Below, piece after piece: positions 38,684-48,373 of a DNA stretch of 64,000 nt. Under the pieces are notes generated by a model. That model saw only the letters and a program-made list of their open reading frames with translations. It was not told the DNA's origin and ran no database searches. A program made the translations under genes and the position numbers. The stretch is taken from positions 49,080-113,079 of the forward strand of contig NZ_JAGKJK010000017.1 of the NCBI RefSeq assembly GCF_020329435.1, in the 5' to 3' direction. Every line of letters starts with the position of its first letter. Position 1 is the stretch's first letter. This DNA is from Bradyrhizobium hereditatis (GTDB taxonomy: Bacteria; Pseudomonadota; Alphaproteobacteria; Rhizobiales; Xanthobacteraceae).

Positions 38684-39841
38684 ATGAACCAGATGAGCTG
38701 GCCCCCGCAGGTGCCGCCGCAACCATTGCCTTCCGTGCCGCCGCCGATGCCGGTGGCGTTCTCCGGAAAACGGCGCGACTTTTTTGATCTGGTCAAGCGC
38801 GGAGCGGGGTTGGAGTTCGTCACGCTCGGCTTCTATCGATTCTGGCTGCTCACCGACATCCGCCGTCATCTCTGGGCCAACACCCTCGTTGGCGGCGATG
38901 CCGCCGAATACACCGGCCGCGGCAAGGAACTATTGATCGGATTTCTGGTCGCGCTCGCGATCCTGATGCCGGTCTATGTCGGCTATTTCCTGATTGGTCT
39001 CGAGGCCGAGCACATCCAGGCTTTTGCCAGTATTCCGCTGGTCGCCTTCTTCTATGTGTTTGGGCAGTTCGCGATCTATCGCGCGCGGCGCTACCGCCTG
39101 ACGCGCACGGTATGGCGCGGCGTGCGGTTCTGGATGACCGGCTCGGGCTGGATCTATGCCCTGCAGGCGTCGCTCTGGGGCCTGTTGATGATCCTTACGC
39201 TCGGGCTCGTGCTGCCATGGCGCAATGCGGCGCTCGAACGCTACAAGATGCGCCATTCCCATTACGGCGACCTGCAGGGAAGTTTTGAAGGCCGCGGCTG
39301 GGATTTCTTCAAGCAAGGCTGGTGGCTGTGGCTGCTGACGCCGATTGCCCTCTATGTGACACCGATCGCGCCCTTCATTTACGGCGCTTACAAGGCGATC
39401 GAATGGCGCTGGTGGCTGTCGGGCATCCGGTTCGGCGGCGTGCGCGTGGAATCGAAGTTGCGCAAAGGCGATTTGATCGGGCTGTACTGGAAGGTGATCG
39501 GCTGGATCGTCGTGCTCGGACTCGTCTTCTCGGTCTATCTGGGCCTGGCAGCGGTGCTGGTCGCCAGCATGACAGAATCGTCGTTCACAGAGTTCTTCAA
39601 GTCGCAGGAGTTCATGAAGAGCATTCCGCTCCTGGTGCTGGCGGGTGTAGGCTATCTCGTGTTCGCGCTGGCGATGAATGTCGTGATCCGGGTCTATCTG
39701 TTGCGCGATCTCTGGGTGAGGGTGCTCGGCTCGGTCAATGTCAGCGGTCTCGAGGCAGCAGCCAATGTCGCAGCGCGCGGCGATTTGGCCAATGCGCTCG
39801 GAGAGGGATTTGCCGACGGCCTTGATGTCGGCGGCTTCTAG
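38684..39841 (+). CDS. YjgN family (DUF898) membrane protein
   Basis: 385 residues with a Pro-rich N-terminus and about eight membrane helices. FYRFWLLTDIRRHLWANT and YRARRYRLTRTVWRGVRFWM are the conserved arginine/tryptophan segments of YjgN/DUF898 proteins. Function unknown. It ends 17 bases before the M48 peptidase gene, and this pairing of DUF898 with an M48 protease is found elsewhere, suggesting a joint envelope role. Confidence 0.88.
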   Translation: MNQMSWPPQVPPQPLPSVPPPMPVAFSGKRRDFFDLVKRGAGLEFVTLGFYRFWLLTDIRRHLWANTLVGGDAAEYTGRGKELLIGFLVALAILMPVYVGYFLIGLEAEHIQAFASIPLVAFFYVFGQFAIYRARRYRLTRTVWRGVRFWMTGSGWIYALQASLWGLLMILTLGLVLPWRNAALERYKMRHSHYGDLQGSFEGRGWDFFKQGWWLWLLTPIALYVTPIAPFIYGAYKAIEWRWWLSGIRFGGVRVESKLRKGDLIGLYWKVIGWIVVLGLVFSVYLGLAAVLVASMTESSFTEFFKSQEFMKSIPLLVLAGVGYLVFALAMNVVIRVYLLRDLWVRVLGSVNVSGLEAAANVAARGDLANALGEGFADGLDVGGF

Positions 39842-39858
39842 TCGGAGCTTTGATTGTC

Positions 39859-40962
39859 ATGGATAGCGCCACGCCAGAGACCCTGACGTCGCAAGGAAAC
39901 GGATCGGCGGTCTATTTCGACGGGGTGTCGAGCCGGCGGCGCTCGGTCACGCTCCGCTGCTCCGACCGGCTCGAGGTCAGCGAGGATGGGCAGGCGCTGG
40001 CGGCATGGGATTATTCTGATATCCGCCGCGCCGATGGTCCGGCCGGTGTGTTGCGCCTCGCTTGCCTGACCGCGCCGGCGCTGGCGCGTCTGGAAATTCG
40101 CGACGAGGCACTGGCGGCCGACCTCGTCTCGCGCTGCGCGAATATGGATGACAACACGCCCGGCCGCCGCGGCGTTGTCGCCATCGTCGGCTGGTCGCTC
40201 GCGGCCGCGGTTTCGATCGTCGCCGTGGTGCTGTTCGGGCTTCCGTTGATCGCCGACCGCCTCACGCCGCTGGTACCCGAAGCGTTCGAACGGCGGCTCG
40301 GCGACGTCGCCGACGCCCAGGTCAAGACGATGTTCGACGCCAAGGTGTGCGAGAACGAGGCCGGGCAGAAAGCCTTCGTCAAGCTTATCACCGCGATCCG
40401 CGAAGCCGCCGGCCTCGATACCTCGGTGCAGTCAGGCGTGCTGTCGAGCTCGGTCCCCAACGCTTTCGCGCTGCCGGGCGGCAAGGTCTATCTGTTCAAC
40501 GGACTGCTCGCGAAAGCCGAGAACCCCGACGAGATCGCGGGCGTGCTGGCCCATGAACTTGGCCATCTCAAGCATCGCGACAGCATGCGCGGGCTGATCC
40601 ACAATGGCGGCACGTCGTTCCTGATCGGGCTGTTGTTCGGCGACATCACGGGCTCCAGCGCGCTGATCTTCGGCTCGCGCACCCTGGTCACTTCGTCCCA
40701 TTCGCGCGAGGCCGAAACCAACGCCGACCGTTTTGCGATCGATGTCATGCATCGGCTCGGCCGGCCGGCGAAGCCGACGGGAGAATTGCTGCTGCGGGTC
40801 ACCGGCAAGGAAGGCAAGGGCCTTTCCATCATCTCCACCCATCCCTTGAGCGAGGACCGGCTGGCGCAGATGAGCCGGCAAGACCGATCGGCCAGCGGAC
40901 CGCCGCTGCTGACATCAGAGGAATGGAAGGCGCTGAAATCGATCTGCAGCGACAAGATATGA
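39859..40962 (+). CDS. M48 family zinc metallopeptidase, membrane-anchored
   Basis: 367 residues from the ATG at 39859 (a TTG 9 bases upstream is possible but too close to GGAG). The N-terminal ~95 residues are a cytoplasmic domain, followed by a membrane helix (VVAIVGWSLAAAVSIVAVV), then an M48 domain with the zinc site HELGH near residue 231 and the third ligand Glu in SREAETNADRFAID. SSSVPNAFALPGGKVYLFNG is typical of periplasmic Oma1/BepA-like M48 proteases. It probably degrades misfolded envelope proteins with the DUF898 neighbour. Confidence 0.9.
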   Translation: MDSATPETLTSQGNGSAVYFDGVSSRRRSVTLRCSDRLEVSEDGQALAAWDYSDIRRADGPAGVLRLACLTAPALARLEIRDEALAADLVSRCANMDDNTPGRRGVVAIVGWSLAAAVSIVAVVLFGLPLIADRLTPLVPEAFERRLGDVADAQVKTMFDAKVCENEAGQKAFVKLITAIREAAGLDTSVQSGVLSSSVPNAFALPGGKVYLFNGLLAKAENPDEIAGVLAHELGHLKHRDSMRGLIHNGGTSFLIGLLFGDITGSSALIFGSRTLVTSSHSREAETNADRFAIDVMHRLGRPAKPTGELLLRVTGKEGKGLSIISTHPLSEDRLAQMSRQDRSASGPPLLTSEEWKALKSICSDKI

Positions 40963-41169
40963 TCGACGCTGCGAGAGTGTCTGGCGTTGGTTGAAGCGGG
41001 CTTCCCTCTGATCGCGTCGGCTCTCTCACCTGCTTGCGGGCGCACCTTCAGTCCATCGCCATTTACGTCTGAGGTCGCTTTCGGGGCGAAGCGGACATTC
41101 GCACCTTTGAATTTTATTTTTGAGTAACGAACCGATTGTACAACCTAATGTTGCGAAAGGGAGGGGCGA

Positions 41170-41502
41170 ATGCTTTGCTTCGAGGTTTGGAGGAATGGTG
41201 AAAAGCTAACGACGGCGGGTGTGTCTGAAGGCGTGGCGTCCGTCATTTTGCACTGGGTAGGCAAAGGGCCGGACGCTTCATCAATCGCAGCTTCGTCAGC
41301 GAAAGCTATCCCGGGGATTAAGTGTGCGGTGGGTGGAATTGAAGGCGTTACTTGGGTCGACTGGTACGAAACGGATCAGTTGAAGATCGGCGACGAACTC
41401 AGGGTACGCTTAATATCGTCCGATCAGTCCGATCCACCAATTCGATCACAAACCGCCCCGCGTGGTAACCCGGATTGGGTCAGAAAACACCGCCCAGAAT
41501 GA
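41170..41502 (+). CDS. Hypothetical protein, 110 residues
   Basis: A strong ribosome site (GGGAGGGG) precedes the ATG. The protein starts MLCFEVWRNGEKLTTAGVSE and looks beta-rich, with GVTWVDWYETDQLKIGDELR in the middle and a polar tail. I do not recognise a family. Base composition is lower in GC than the neighbours and the gene lies in a small island with another tiny gene, which fits recent acquisition. Confidence 0.65.
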   Translation: MLCFEVWRNGEKLTTAGVSEGVASVILHWVGKGPDASSIAASSAKAIPGIKCAVGGIEGVTWVDWYETDQLKIGDELRVRLISSDQSDPPIRSQTAPRGNPDWVRKHRPE

Positions 41503-41563
41503 TTTCTAATATTGACCCAATGGGGTTTGAGTTCAGGAAAAGTAGGGCGAGGGAGTTCGACAA

Positions 41564-41782
41564 GTGGCGGGAAAGCGATCTAAAGCGCCTGAAACGTCGG
41601 CAGATGTTCGCGGCATGCCATTGTCGTGGTTCAATGCCGAGATAAAGCGCTGCTTACACGGATATGAGACTGGCGGAACTAGCCAAGCGCGCAAAGCCTT
41701 CTTCAAGCGCTTAATCTGGACCGAGGCAGAACGCGAACACAATCACGGCATCGCGGCTCCACGCCGCCGATTTGGATCATAG
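41564..41782 (+). CDS. Small hypothetical protein, 72 residues
   Basis: GTG start with GGGAG 8 bases upstream. The product is basic: PLSWFNAEIKRCLHGYE, then SQARKAFFKRLIWTEAERE and a tail IAAPRRRF. The last part resembles short rhizobial proteins of the type RKAFFKRLxWLExxRE as I remember them, which supports a real gene. A competing 48-residue frame (41499-41645) overlaps its start. No function can be given. Confidence 0.5.
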   Translation: MAGKRSKAPETSADVRGMPLSWFNAEIKRCLHGYETGGTSQARKAFFKRLIWTEAEREHNHGIAAPRRRFGS

Positions 41783-41914
41783 TTTTCTCGAAAGGTCTTC
41801 GGAGGAGAATGGGTTCTCGATCATTTCCGTTTATGTGACCCTTCGCGTCATTTCGCAGCAACGCAGTATCGCGGTCGCTTTCGGGGCGAAATGACGAATC
41901 GATGAGCACGCGCC

Positions 41915-42913
41915 CTATCGCCGCGCGCTCTTGCGCGATCGCGCCGCCTCGATCGGCGCGGGCGCCGTGTCGCCCGGCTTGAGGTCCCATACCGCCTGCA
42001 TGACCGAGAAGGCGCGCGCGATGATCGGCTCCTGACGTCGCGAGGTCAGGCAGGCGAAACTGAGGTCGCAGGTCAGCGACAGCTTGTCGGCAACCACGAA
42101 ATAACGTTGGCGCGTGACGCGGTCGAGCACGTCGTCGCGGACGAGGCTGAGGCCGCTGCCGGATTCGACAAGGCCAATCATCGCATCTTCCTGATCGGCG
42201 AAGGCGACGCGCTTCGGCAGCGTGCCCATCGGCCGATAGATGTCGTCGAGCAGCCGCCGCTGCGCCGAGGCGTGCGGGGTTGCGATCCAGGGCAGGTCGA
42301 CGAGGTCGGCCCAGCCCTTTCCCAATACCTTGTCGCTCCATTCGCGAGGGGCGATCACGCGGTAGTCAAAGCGCGTCAGCGTCGTCAGCAGGAACTTGCC
42401 ATTGTCGATGGTGCGCTCAGCCAATGTGCCTGAGCCAAGGCATTCGTGAGGCGTGGCATCGATGTAGTAGCAAACGTCGAGCTCGCCCCGGCCGATCTGC
42501 GCCAGCACGTCGTCGCTCATGCCGTAGCGAAGGACGACTTCGGTCTTCTTCGAGGAGGTGGCGAGGCTGCGCACGAACGGGCCGAGCCGGATCGATTCCG
42601 GATCCAGGATCGTGCCGACGCGCAGTGTGCTGCGCTGCGATTCCCGTAAAGAGTCGGCCGCCGTCCTGAAATCCGCCGAGGCCGCGACCGTCCGATGCGC
42701 CAGCGGCAACAGGGCAGCGCCCGCTTCGGTCAAGGTAAAGCCACCCGGAGTCCGGTTGAAGAGCTGCAGCCCGGTGCTCTCCTCCAGGCCCTTCAATTGC
42801 AGGCTGACGGCAGGCTGGGTGAGGTGCAGCAAGGTGGCCGCACGCGACACCGTGCCTTCGCGGGCCACGGTGATGAAACATCGCAATGCCTGAATCCGCG
42901 GCAGGTCGTTCAT
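41915..42913 (-). CDS. LysR family transcriptional regulator
   Basis: 332 residues, longer than the usual 300 because of a basic Ala/Pro tail. The N-terminal DNA-binding domain (LRCFITVAREGTVSRAATLL, LTQPAVSLQLKGLEE) and an effector domain (TLRVGTILDPESIRLGPFV) are clear. The neighbouring genes (hypothetical proteins on one side, a DUF2927 gene on the other) do not point to a target. The 177 bases upstream may hold its own promoter. Confidence 0.92.
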   Translation of the reverse strand: MNDLPRIQALRCFITVAREGTVSRAATLLHLTQPAVSLQLKGLEESTGLQLFNRTPGGFTLTEAGAALLPLAHRTVAASADFRTAADSLRESQRSTLRVGTILDPESIRLGPFVRSLATSSKKTEVVLRYGMSDDVLAQIGRGELDVCYYIDATPHECLGSGTLAERTIDNGKFLLTTLTRFDYRVIAPREWSDKVLGKGWADLVDLPWIATPHASAQRRLLDDIYRPMGTLPKRVAFADQEDAMIGLVESGSGLSLVRDDVLDRVTRQRYFVVADKLSLTCDLSFACLTSRRQEPIIARAFSVMQAVWDLKPGDTAPAPIEAARSRKSARR

Positions 42914-43090
42914 TTGAAAGACTTATAGAAAGCGCCCATGAACCCTATTAGACAGGATTTGCTCTTGGAAGTCACAATCTTTCGACAACAAAACTTTGCG
43001 TTGTCACTGGAAAAAAGTGGATTGTACTCTGGGGACCGGGCGGGAACTCGGCCATGGGTCGGCTATGGGAGTGGCCGGGAAAGCGGCCCG

Positions 43091-43903
43091 TCACTGCGGC
43101 AGGTTGTTGACCTTGCGCACCCAGGCGCGGACGTCGGCCAGCACGTCCGGCAGTAGCGGCTTGACCTCCTGAACGGTCATGCCGGGCTTGATCCGGGGAT
43201 CATAGAGCAGGTTCAGGAGATACTGATCGTAGACGTCGAAATAGCCCATCGAGACGTTGTCGTTGAACATGGTCCAGGGCACGGTCGAGGTATCGTTGAT
43301 CGGCCCCAGCGACTGCAGCAATTCCTCATAGGCGCAGTCGAAGAAGACGAAGTCGCCATTGTCGATGGTGAGGATCACGTCGGAGCGTTCGATTTCGAAC
43401 TTCTCGTTTTTGCGAAAGCCCGACAGGCATTGTGGGTCGAGCGAGGAGCGAATCTCGCGCGCCCGCTCGCTGCCGTAGAAGGTTGCCATGGTGCGCTGCA
43501 GATCGCGGTCGCGCACCAGCTTGACCTGGACATTGGCGTCCTCGGCGCTTTCCGCCATGGCGATGTCGAGGTGCTGAACGCGGGCAGCGATATCAGCCAC
43601 GATCTTCGCAAGCTGCGCCTTGCGGTCGGCGCGGGCGCCATCGGCAAACACCCGCACCGGCCCGTCATATTTTCGGATGCGGTCGACGCGGCCGGCGAGA
43701 TGATACTCGGCGCCGAACGCGATCTTCAGAAAGCCTTCGACGATCTCGTTGTCGGTGAAGATCTTTTTCTCGGCGCGCTGACGCTGCGCGATCGCCGCAA
43801 TCTCGCCTGCGGCCGCGGGCGGAACGAAGGCTTCGCCGAGCGCTGCGGCGCCAAGGGCAACCGCTAGCATCCGTACAAACAGGAATTGGCGAAGCGTGCG
43901 CAT
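43091..43903 (-). CDS. Exported DUF2927 domain protein
   Basis: 270 residues with signal peptide (LAVALGAAALGEAFVPPAAA). The mature part contains IRKYDGPVRVFADG, CAYEELLQSLGPINDTSTV, TMFNDNVSMGYFDVYDQYLL and RIKPGMTVQEVKPLLP, the ordered signature of DUF2927 proteins. Members look like inactive or atypical metalloprotease-like periplasmic proteins; role unknown. Two Cys may pair (QCLSG and DCAYE). Confidence 0.85.
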   Translation of the reverse strand: MRTLRQFLFVRMLAVALGAAALGEAFVPPAAAGEIAAIAQRQRAEKKIFTDNEIVEGFLKIAFGAEYHLAGRVDRIRKYDGPVRVFADGARADRKAQLAKIVADIAARVQHLDIAMAESAEDANVQVKLVRDRDLQRTMATFYGSERAREIRSSLDPQCLSGFRKNEKFEIERSDVILTIDNGDFVFFDCAYEELLQSLGPINDTSTVPWTMFNDNVSMGYFDVYDQYLLNLLYDPRIKPGMTVQEVKPLLPDVLADVRAWVRKVNNLPQ

Positions 43904-43992
43904 TCAAACGACGCTGCAGCAATCGGAGGGTGCGTGCAAGGCCAGAAAGGCGCGATCACGCGCTTGCGTGCATGACCGCGCCGGTTCCTTAC

Positions 43993-44589
43993 CTAATTCC
44001 TCACGATAACCGGGGTGCCAATGCGGACGCGGCTATAGAGGTCGACCACGTCTTCGTTGGTCATGCGGAAGCATCCGGAGGAGACCGCCTGTCCGATCGT
44101 CTCCGGCTCGTTGGAGCCGTGGATGCGGTAGAGCGTCGATCCCAGATACATCGCCCGCGCACCGAGCGGGTTTTCGATGCCGCCGGGCATGTGACGCGGC
44201 AGGTCGGGCCGCCGGCGCAGCATCTGGGCCGGCGGTGTCCAGCTCGGCCATTCCTTCTTCGCGGTGATACGGTGGGTTCCGCTCCAGCGGAAGCCGTCCC
44301 GGCCGACGCCGATGCCATAGCGAATTGCCTGGCCGTTACCGAGCACGAGATAGAGCCTGCGCTCGGCGGTAGAGATGTAAATCGTCCCGGGCGCGTAGTT
44401 GGCGGGGAAGTTCACTGTGGTGCGCGGGATCGGGCTCGTTCCGCTGGGCATGCCGGGTCGGAAGAAACCGGGACCGCCGCCCATGATGTCGCGCGAGTCC
44501 TCAAAAAAGAAGAATTGTTGGGCCTGTGCCTGGCTGGCCCCCGCCAGCATGGTGAGCGCCGCAAGCAGCAAAGCAAAAGCCCGGGTCAT
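43993..44589 (-). CDS. L,D-transpeptidase (YkuD family)
   Basis: 198 residues from the ATG at 44587-44589 (GGGAG 5 bases before). Signal peptide FALLLAALTMLAGASQAQA, then a YkuD domain: TIYISTAERRLYLVLGNG, HGSNEPETIGQAVSSGCFRM with the catalytic His-Gly and the SxGCxR nucleophile Cys. It makes or modifies 3-3 peptidoglycan cross-links, or attaches lipoproteins to peptidoglycan, in the periplasm. It is one of several copies typical for this group. Confidence 0.93.
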   Translation of the reverse strand: MTRAFALLLAALTMLAGASQAQAQQFFFFEDSRDIMGGGPGFFRPGMPSGTSPIPRTTVNFPANYAPGTIYISTAERRLYLVLGNGQAIRYGIGVGRDGFRWSGTHRITAKKEWPSWTPPAQMLRRRPDLPRHMPGGIENPLGARAMYLGSTLYRIHGSNEPETIGQAVSSGCFRMTNEDVVDLYSRVRIGTPVIVRN

Positions 44590-44815
44590 CTTTCTCCCTC
44601 GCGAAAAAATCTGAATATGTAAGGACACAGGCCATAATTGCGGCGGTCGTGCAACCAACGAGCCTGTGACCACAATCATTTTCAATCGCTGCGGTTAAAA
44701 AAGGCAACATGTCCTACGCGATGCCTGCATTGTTCCGCTAAACCTTTGACGAGGCGTGCGAACAATGATTGATCGTCAGCGGCTCCAAAAACAAAGCGCA
44801 AAGGGGAATGTGGCC

Positions 44816-46357
44816 ATGAACGGTGCGGAAAGTCTGGTGCGGACATTAGTCGCAGGCGGTGTGGACGTTTGCTTCACCAATCCCGGCACCTCGGAGATGC
44901 ATTTCGTCGCCGCACTGGATCGAGTCGAGGGGATGCGCTGCGTGCTCGGCCTGTTCGAGGGCGTGGTGACGGGCGCCGCCGACGGCTATTACCGCATGAA
45001 GGGCACGCCGGCGTCGACGCTGTTGCATCTCGGGCCTGGCCTCGCGAACGGCCTGGCCAATTTGCACAACGCCAAGAAGGCCAATTCCGGCATCGTCAAC
45101 ATCGTCGGCCAGCACGCGACCTATCACATCGGCTACAACGCGCCGTTGACGTCAGATATCGAAGGGCTGGCGCGGCCGATGTCGGCCTGGGTGCGGACCT
45201 CGCCGGACGCAAAATCGGTGGCCGCCGACGGCGCCGCCGCGATTGCCGCGGCCAGGAGCGCGCAGATCGCCACTCTGATCCTCCCCGCCGACACCGCCTG
45301 GAACGAGGCCGACGGCATCGCACAGGTGCCGGAGGACAGCCAGCGCGCCAGCTATTCCGCGCAGGCCGTCGACCATGCCGCCAAGGTGCTGCGCAACGGC
45401 GGCGCATCGACGCTGCTCTTGATGACCGGCAGCGCGCTCACCGAACACGGACTGGCGCTGGCAGCCCAGATCGCGGGCAAGACCGGCTGCAAGGTGATGG
45501 GCCAGACCTACAACCCGCGCATGGCGCGCGGCCGGGGCCGCTTCTCGATCGACCGTATTCCTTACGTGATCGAGCAGGCGCTGCCGATCCTGAAGGATTT
45601 TAAGAATATCGTGCTGGTCGAGGCCAACGACCCGGTCGCGTTCTTCGCTTATCCAAACAAGCCGAGCATGCTGAAGCCGCAGGGCTGCGAGGTGCATCGC
45701 ATGACCTCGGGCGCGGAAAATTCCGTCGCCGCGCTGGAAGCGCTGGCCGGGGCGCTTCACGCGCACCCCTCCGACCGGCAGCCGCAGAAGCTGGTCGAAA
45801 TCGCCAAGCCGACCGGCGCGCTGACCCATGCCTCGATCGCGCAGGCGATCGCGATGGCAATCCCGGAAAACGCCATCGTGGTCGATGAATCCATCACCAC
45901 CGGCCGCGGCTTCTTTCCGCCGACGGCGGCCGCCGCGCCGCATGACTGGCTGCAGAACATGGGCGGCTCGATCGGCTTCTCGACGCCGGTCGCCACCGGC
46001 GCCGCGGTCGCGTGCCCGGATCGCAAGGTGATCTGCATGGTCGGCGACGGCAGCGCGATGTACACGCTGCAATCGCTGTGGACGCAGGCGCGCGAAGGCC
46101 TCAACGTTGTCACGATCGTCTTTGCCAATAAGATCTACCAGATTCTTCGCGGCGAATTCGATGGCGTCGGTGCCGGCGAGCCGGGGCAGCGTGCACAGGA
46201 CATGCTCAAGATCGACCGGCCCGATCTCGACTTCGTCGCGCTCGCCAAGGGCATGGGTGTGCCGGGCCGCGCGGTCGCCAATGCCGACGATTTCAACAAG
46301 GCGCTGGCGGAAGCCGTCAGTGAGCCGGGACCGCGGTTGATCGAAGTGCAGATGTAA
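44816..46357 (+). CDS. Thiamine-diphosphate enzyme, acetolactate synthase large-subunit-like
   Basis: 513 residues from the ATG at 44816, with AAGGGG upstream; a longer frame upstream is unlikely. Motifs: CFTNPGTSEMHFVAALD, the ThDP-activating Glu in LGLFEGVVTGAADGY, LLHLGPGLANGLANLHNA and the ThDP/Mg site GDGSAMYTLQSLWTQ ending FANKIYQ. It is shorter than biosynthetic acetolactate synthases and no regulatory subunit gene is adjacent, so it is probably a catabolic 2-oxo-acid decarboxylase-like or ligase-like enzyme. The true reaction is unknown. Confidence 0.85.
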   Translation: MNGAESLVRTLVAGGVDVCFTNPGTSEMHFVAALDRVEGMRCVLGLFEGVVTGAADGYYRMKGTPASTLLHLGPGLANGLANLHNAKKANSGIVNIVGQHATYHIGYNAPLTSDIEGLARPMSAWVRTSPDAKSVAADGAAAIAAARSAQIATLILPADTAWNEADGIAQVPEDSQRASYSAQAVDHAAKVLRNGGASTLLLMTGSALTEHGLALAAQIAGKTGCKVMGQTYNPRMARGRGRFSIDRIPYVIEQALPILKDFKNIVLVEANDPVAFFAYPNKPSMLKPQGCEVHRMTSGAENSVAALEALAGALHAHPSDRQPQKLVEIAKPTGALTHASIAQAIAMAIPENAIVVDESITTGRGFFPPTAAAAPHDWLQNMGGSIGFSTPVATGAAVACPDRKVICMVGDGSAMYTLQSLWTQAREGLNVVTIVFANKIYQILRGEFDGVGAGEPGQRAQDMLKIDRPDLDFVALAKGMGVPGRAVANADDFNKALAEAVSEPGPRLIEVQM

Positions 46358-46392
46358 GGCGGCAGATATCGTCCGCCTTCGCGGGAGGCGCC

Positions 46393-46908
46393 ATGCAGAC
46401 CGAGCTGAACAAGGTCGTCACCGCACTTCACGAGTTCTATGCGTGCGAAACCTTCCTGCTGGAACGCGATGTCGGCGAGCGCGCACTGACGCACCGCCTC
46501 GCGGTGCATTTCGAAAAGCCGTTTTCAGGCTGGGAGATCGATTGCGAATACGACCGGCTCGGCGACCGCACCCTGCGGCTGCCGCACGGCTCGATCGTCT
46601 CGACCGACGATCACCTCGCCAAATCCATCTATCCCGACATCGTGGTGCACCAGCGCGCCATTCCCAACAATCTGCTGGCGGTCGAGGTGCGCAAAGCGAC
46701 CAATCATCAGCCGCTCGAGCATGATCAGCACAAGCTGCGGGCGCTGACCGATCCGCATCTGTGGTTCGCCTACTGGATCGGCGTGCTGCTGACGCTGGGC
46801 AAGACGCAGGTCACGATGTCGGAAGTGTATACCAGCGGCGTCCTGGACCATGCCCTGTCGACCTGGTTCGCGAGCCGGCTGAAAGATGCGGGCTTAAGCG
46901 CTGGATGA
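46393..46908 (+). CDS. Hypothetical protein with PD-(D/E)XK-like nuclease motif
   Basis: 171 residues, GGGAGG before the ATG. The core IYPDIVVHQRAIPNN followed by LLAVEVRKATN matches the PD...ExK strand pair of restriction-endonuclease-like folds, and KLRALTDP follows as in related YPDIIVH proteins. The lysine of ExK is Arg here (EVRK), with a Lys one place later. It lies between a ThDP enzyme and a peptidase with no defence-type neighbours. Function not known. Confidence 0.7.
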   Translation: MQTELNKVVTALHEFYACETFLLERDVGERALTHRLAVHFEKPFSGWEIDCEYDRLGDRTLRLPHGSIVSTDDHLAKSIYPDIVVHQRAIPNNLLAVEVRKATNHQPLEHDQHKLRALTDPHLWFAYWIGVLLTLGKTQVTMSEVYTSGVLDHALSTWFASRLKDAGLSAG

Positions 46909-46926
46909 AAGCTGCCAACGGAGATT

Positions 46927-48252
46927 TTGATGACACTCACCCGATCGGTTCTGGCCATCGCCCTCATCGCCGTCGCGCAGCATGCGGTGGTGCAGCATGT
47001 CAGGGCGCAAGGCGCGGCCGCGCCCGACCTGGAGGCCATTCTCGGTCATCCCAAGATCGTCAAGACGCTCGACGACATCAAGGCCGACGACGAGCGGACC
47101 TTTGCCGAACAGAAGCGCATCACCGAAATTCCGGCACCGCCGTTCAAGGAAAAGGTTCGCGCCGAATATTACCAGAAGCGGATGCAGGAGCTCGGCCTCA
47201 AGGACGCCTCGATCGATGCCGAAGGCAATGTGATCGCGCTGCGCAAGGGAAGCGGCGGCGGCCGGCCCAAGCTCGTGGTGTCGGCGCATCTCGACACGGT
47301 GTTTCCGGAAGGCACCGACGTCACCGTGAAGGAAAAGGACGGCGCGATCATTGCTCCCGGCATCGGTGACGACTCGCGCGGGCTGGCGGCGCTACTCTCG
47401 CTGATCAAGGTGATGAACGAGAACCAGATCGGAACGGTCGGCGACATCATGTTCGTCGGCACGGTCGGCGAGGAAGAGCTCGGCAATCTCCGCGGTGTGA
47501 AGGCGCTGTTCCGCGACCATGCCGATATCGACGGCTTTATCTCGATCGACGGACTTGGCATCACCCGCGTCGTCAACCAGGCGACCGGCAGCCACCGCTA
47601 CGAGTTCACCTTCAAGGGCCCGGGCGGGCACTCGTTCCAGGAGTTCGGCTTGCCGAGCGCGACCCATGCGATGGGCCGGGCGATCGCGAAAATCTCCGAA
47701 CTGCAGCCGCCGGCCGATCCCAAGACCACGTTCACCGTCGGCACCGTAACAGGCGGCACCTCGGTCAACGCCATCGCCGCGGAAGCGAAGATGACGGTCG
47801 ACATGCGCTCGAACTCGACCGAAGAGCTCTTGAAGCTCGAGGCGCGGTTGCTCGAACTCGTCAAGGAAGCGGTGGCGGATGAAAACGCGCGCTGGAAGTC
47901 CGACAAGATGACGGTCGAAGCCAAACTGATCGGCGACCGCCCGGCGGGCATCGTGCCGATGGATTCGCCGATCGTGCAGGCCACCCAGCGCGCAGTCGCG
48001 GCCGTTACCAAGGGGCCGCGGCCGACCTTTGCCGGCTCCTCGACCGATTCCAACATCGCAATGTCGCTCGGCATTCCCGCCGTCACCATCGGCGGCGGCG
48101 GGGAGGGCGGCAATTGGCACTCGCGCAACGAATGGTACAAGCCGACCAGCGCCTGGTACGGCCCGCAGAACGCGCTGTTGACGGTCTTGATGCTGTCCGG
48201 CCTCGATGGGGTGACAAAGCCGACGCTTCCGGTGCGAAAAGCCGGCAAATAG
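46927..48252 (+). CDS. Exported M20 family metallopeptidase
   Basis: 441 residues with a signal peptide and GGAG 7 bases before the ATG. M20 motifs: VVSAHLDTVFPEGTDV, GIGDDSRGLAALLSLI, FVGTVGEEELGNLRGVKAL (catalytic Glu-Glu), and a dimerisation domain with FKGPGGHSFQEFG. The late metal ligand His lies in GGEGGNWHSRNEWY. It is a two-zinc aminopeptidase or dipeptidase that works outside the cytoplasm, since M20 peptidases of this T-like branch are often exported in this group. Confidence 0.9.
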   Translation: MMTLTRSVLAIALIAVAQHAVVQHVRAQGAAAPDLEAILGHPKIVKTLDDIKADDERTFAEQKRITEIPAPPFKEKVRAEYYQKRMQELGLKDASIDAEGNVIALRKGSGGGRPKLVVSAHLDTVFPEGTDVTVKEKDGAIIAPGIGDDSRGLAALLSLIKVMNENQIGTVGDIMFVGTVGEEELGNLRGVKALFRDHADIDGFISIDGLGITRVVNQATGSHRYEFTFKGPGGHSFQEFGLPSATHAMGRAIAKISELQPPADPKTTFTVGTVTGGTSVNAIAAEAKMTVDMRSNSTEELLKLEARLLELVKEAVADENARWKSDKMTVEAKLIGDRPAGIVPMDSPIVQATQRAVAAVTKGPRPTFAGSSTDSNIAMSLGIPAVTIGGGGEGGNWHSRNEWYKPTSAWYGPQNALLTVLMLSGLDGVTKPTLPVRKAGK

Positions 48253-48373
48253 GGCGGGGAATAGTCCCCAAAGCCGTTAACCATGCCTCCGGTTGGACAA
48301 ATTGTCGGCCCATTGCGGCCAAAGCCCTAATCGAAAATCTCCGCAAGTTTACCGTGCGTAGGGGGATTTTGTG

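Noticed and set aside
41499..41645. A 48-residue frame whose ATG overlaps the stop of the 41170 gene (ATGA)
   Set aside because: No ribosome site, translation Arg/Lys-rich without pattern, and it overlaps the better supported GTG frame at 41564.
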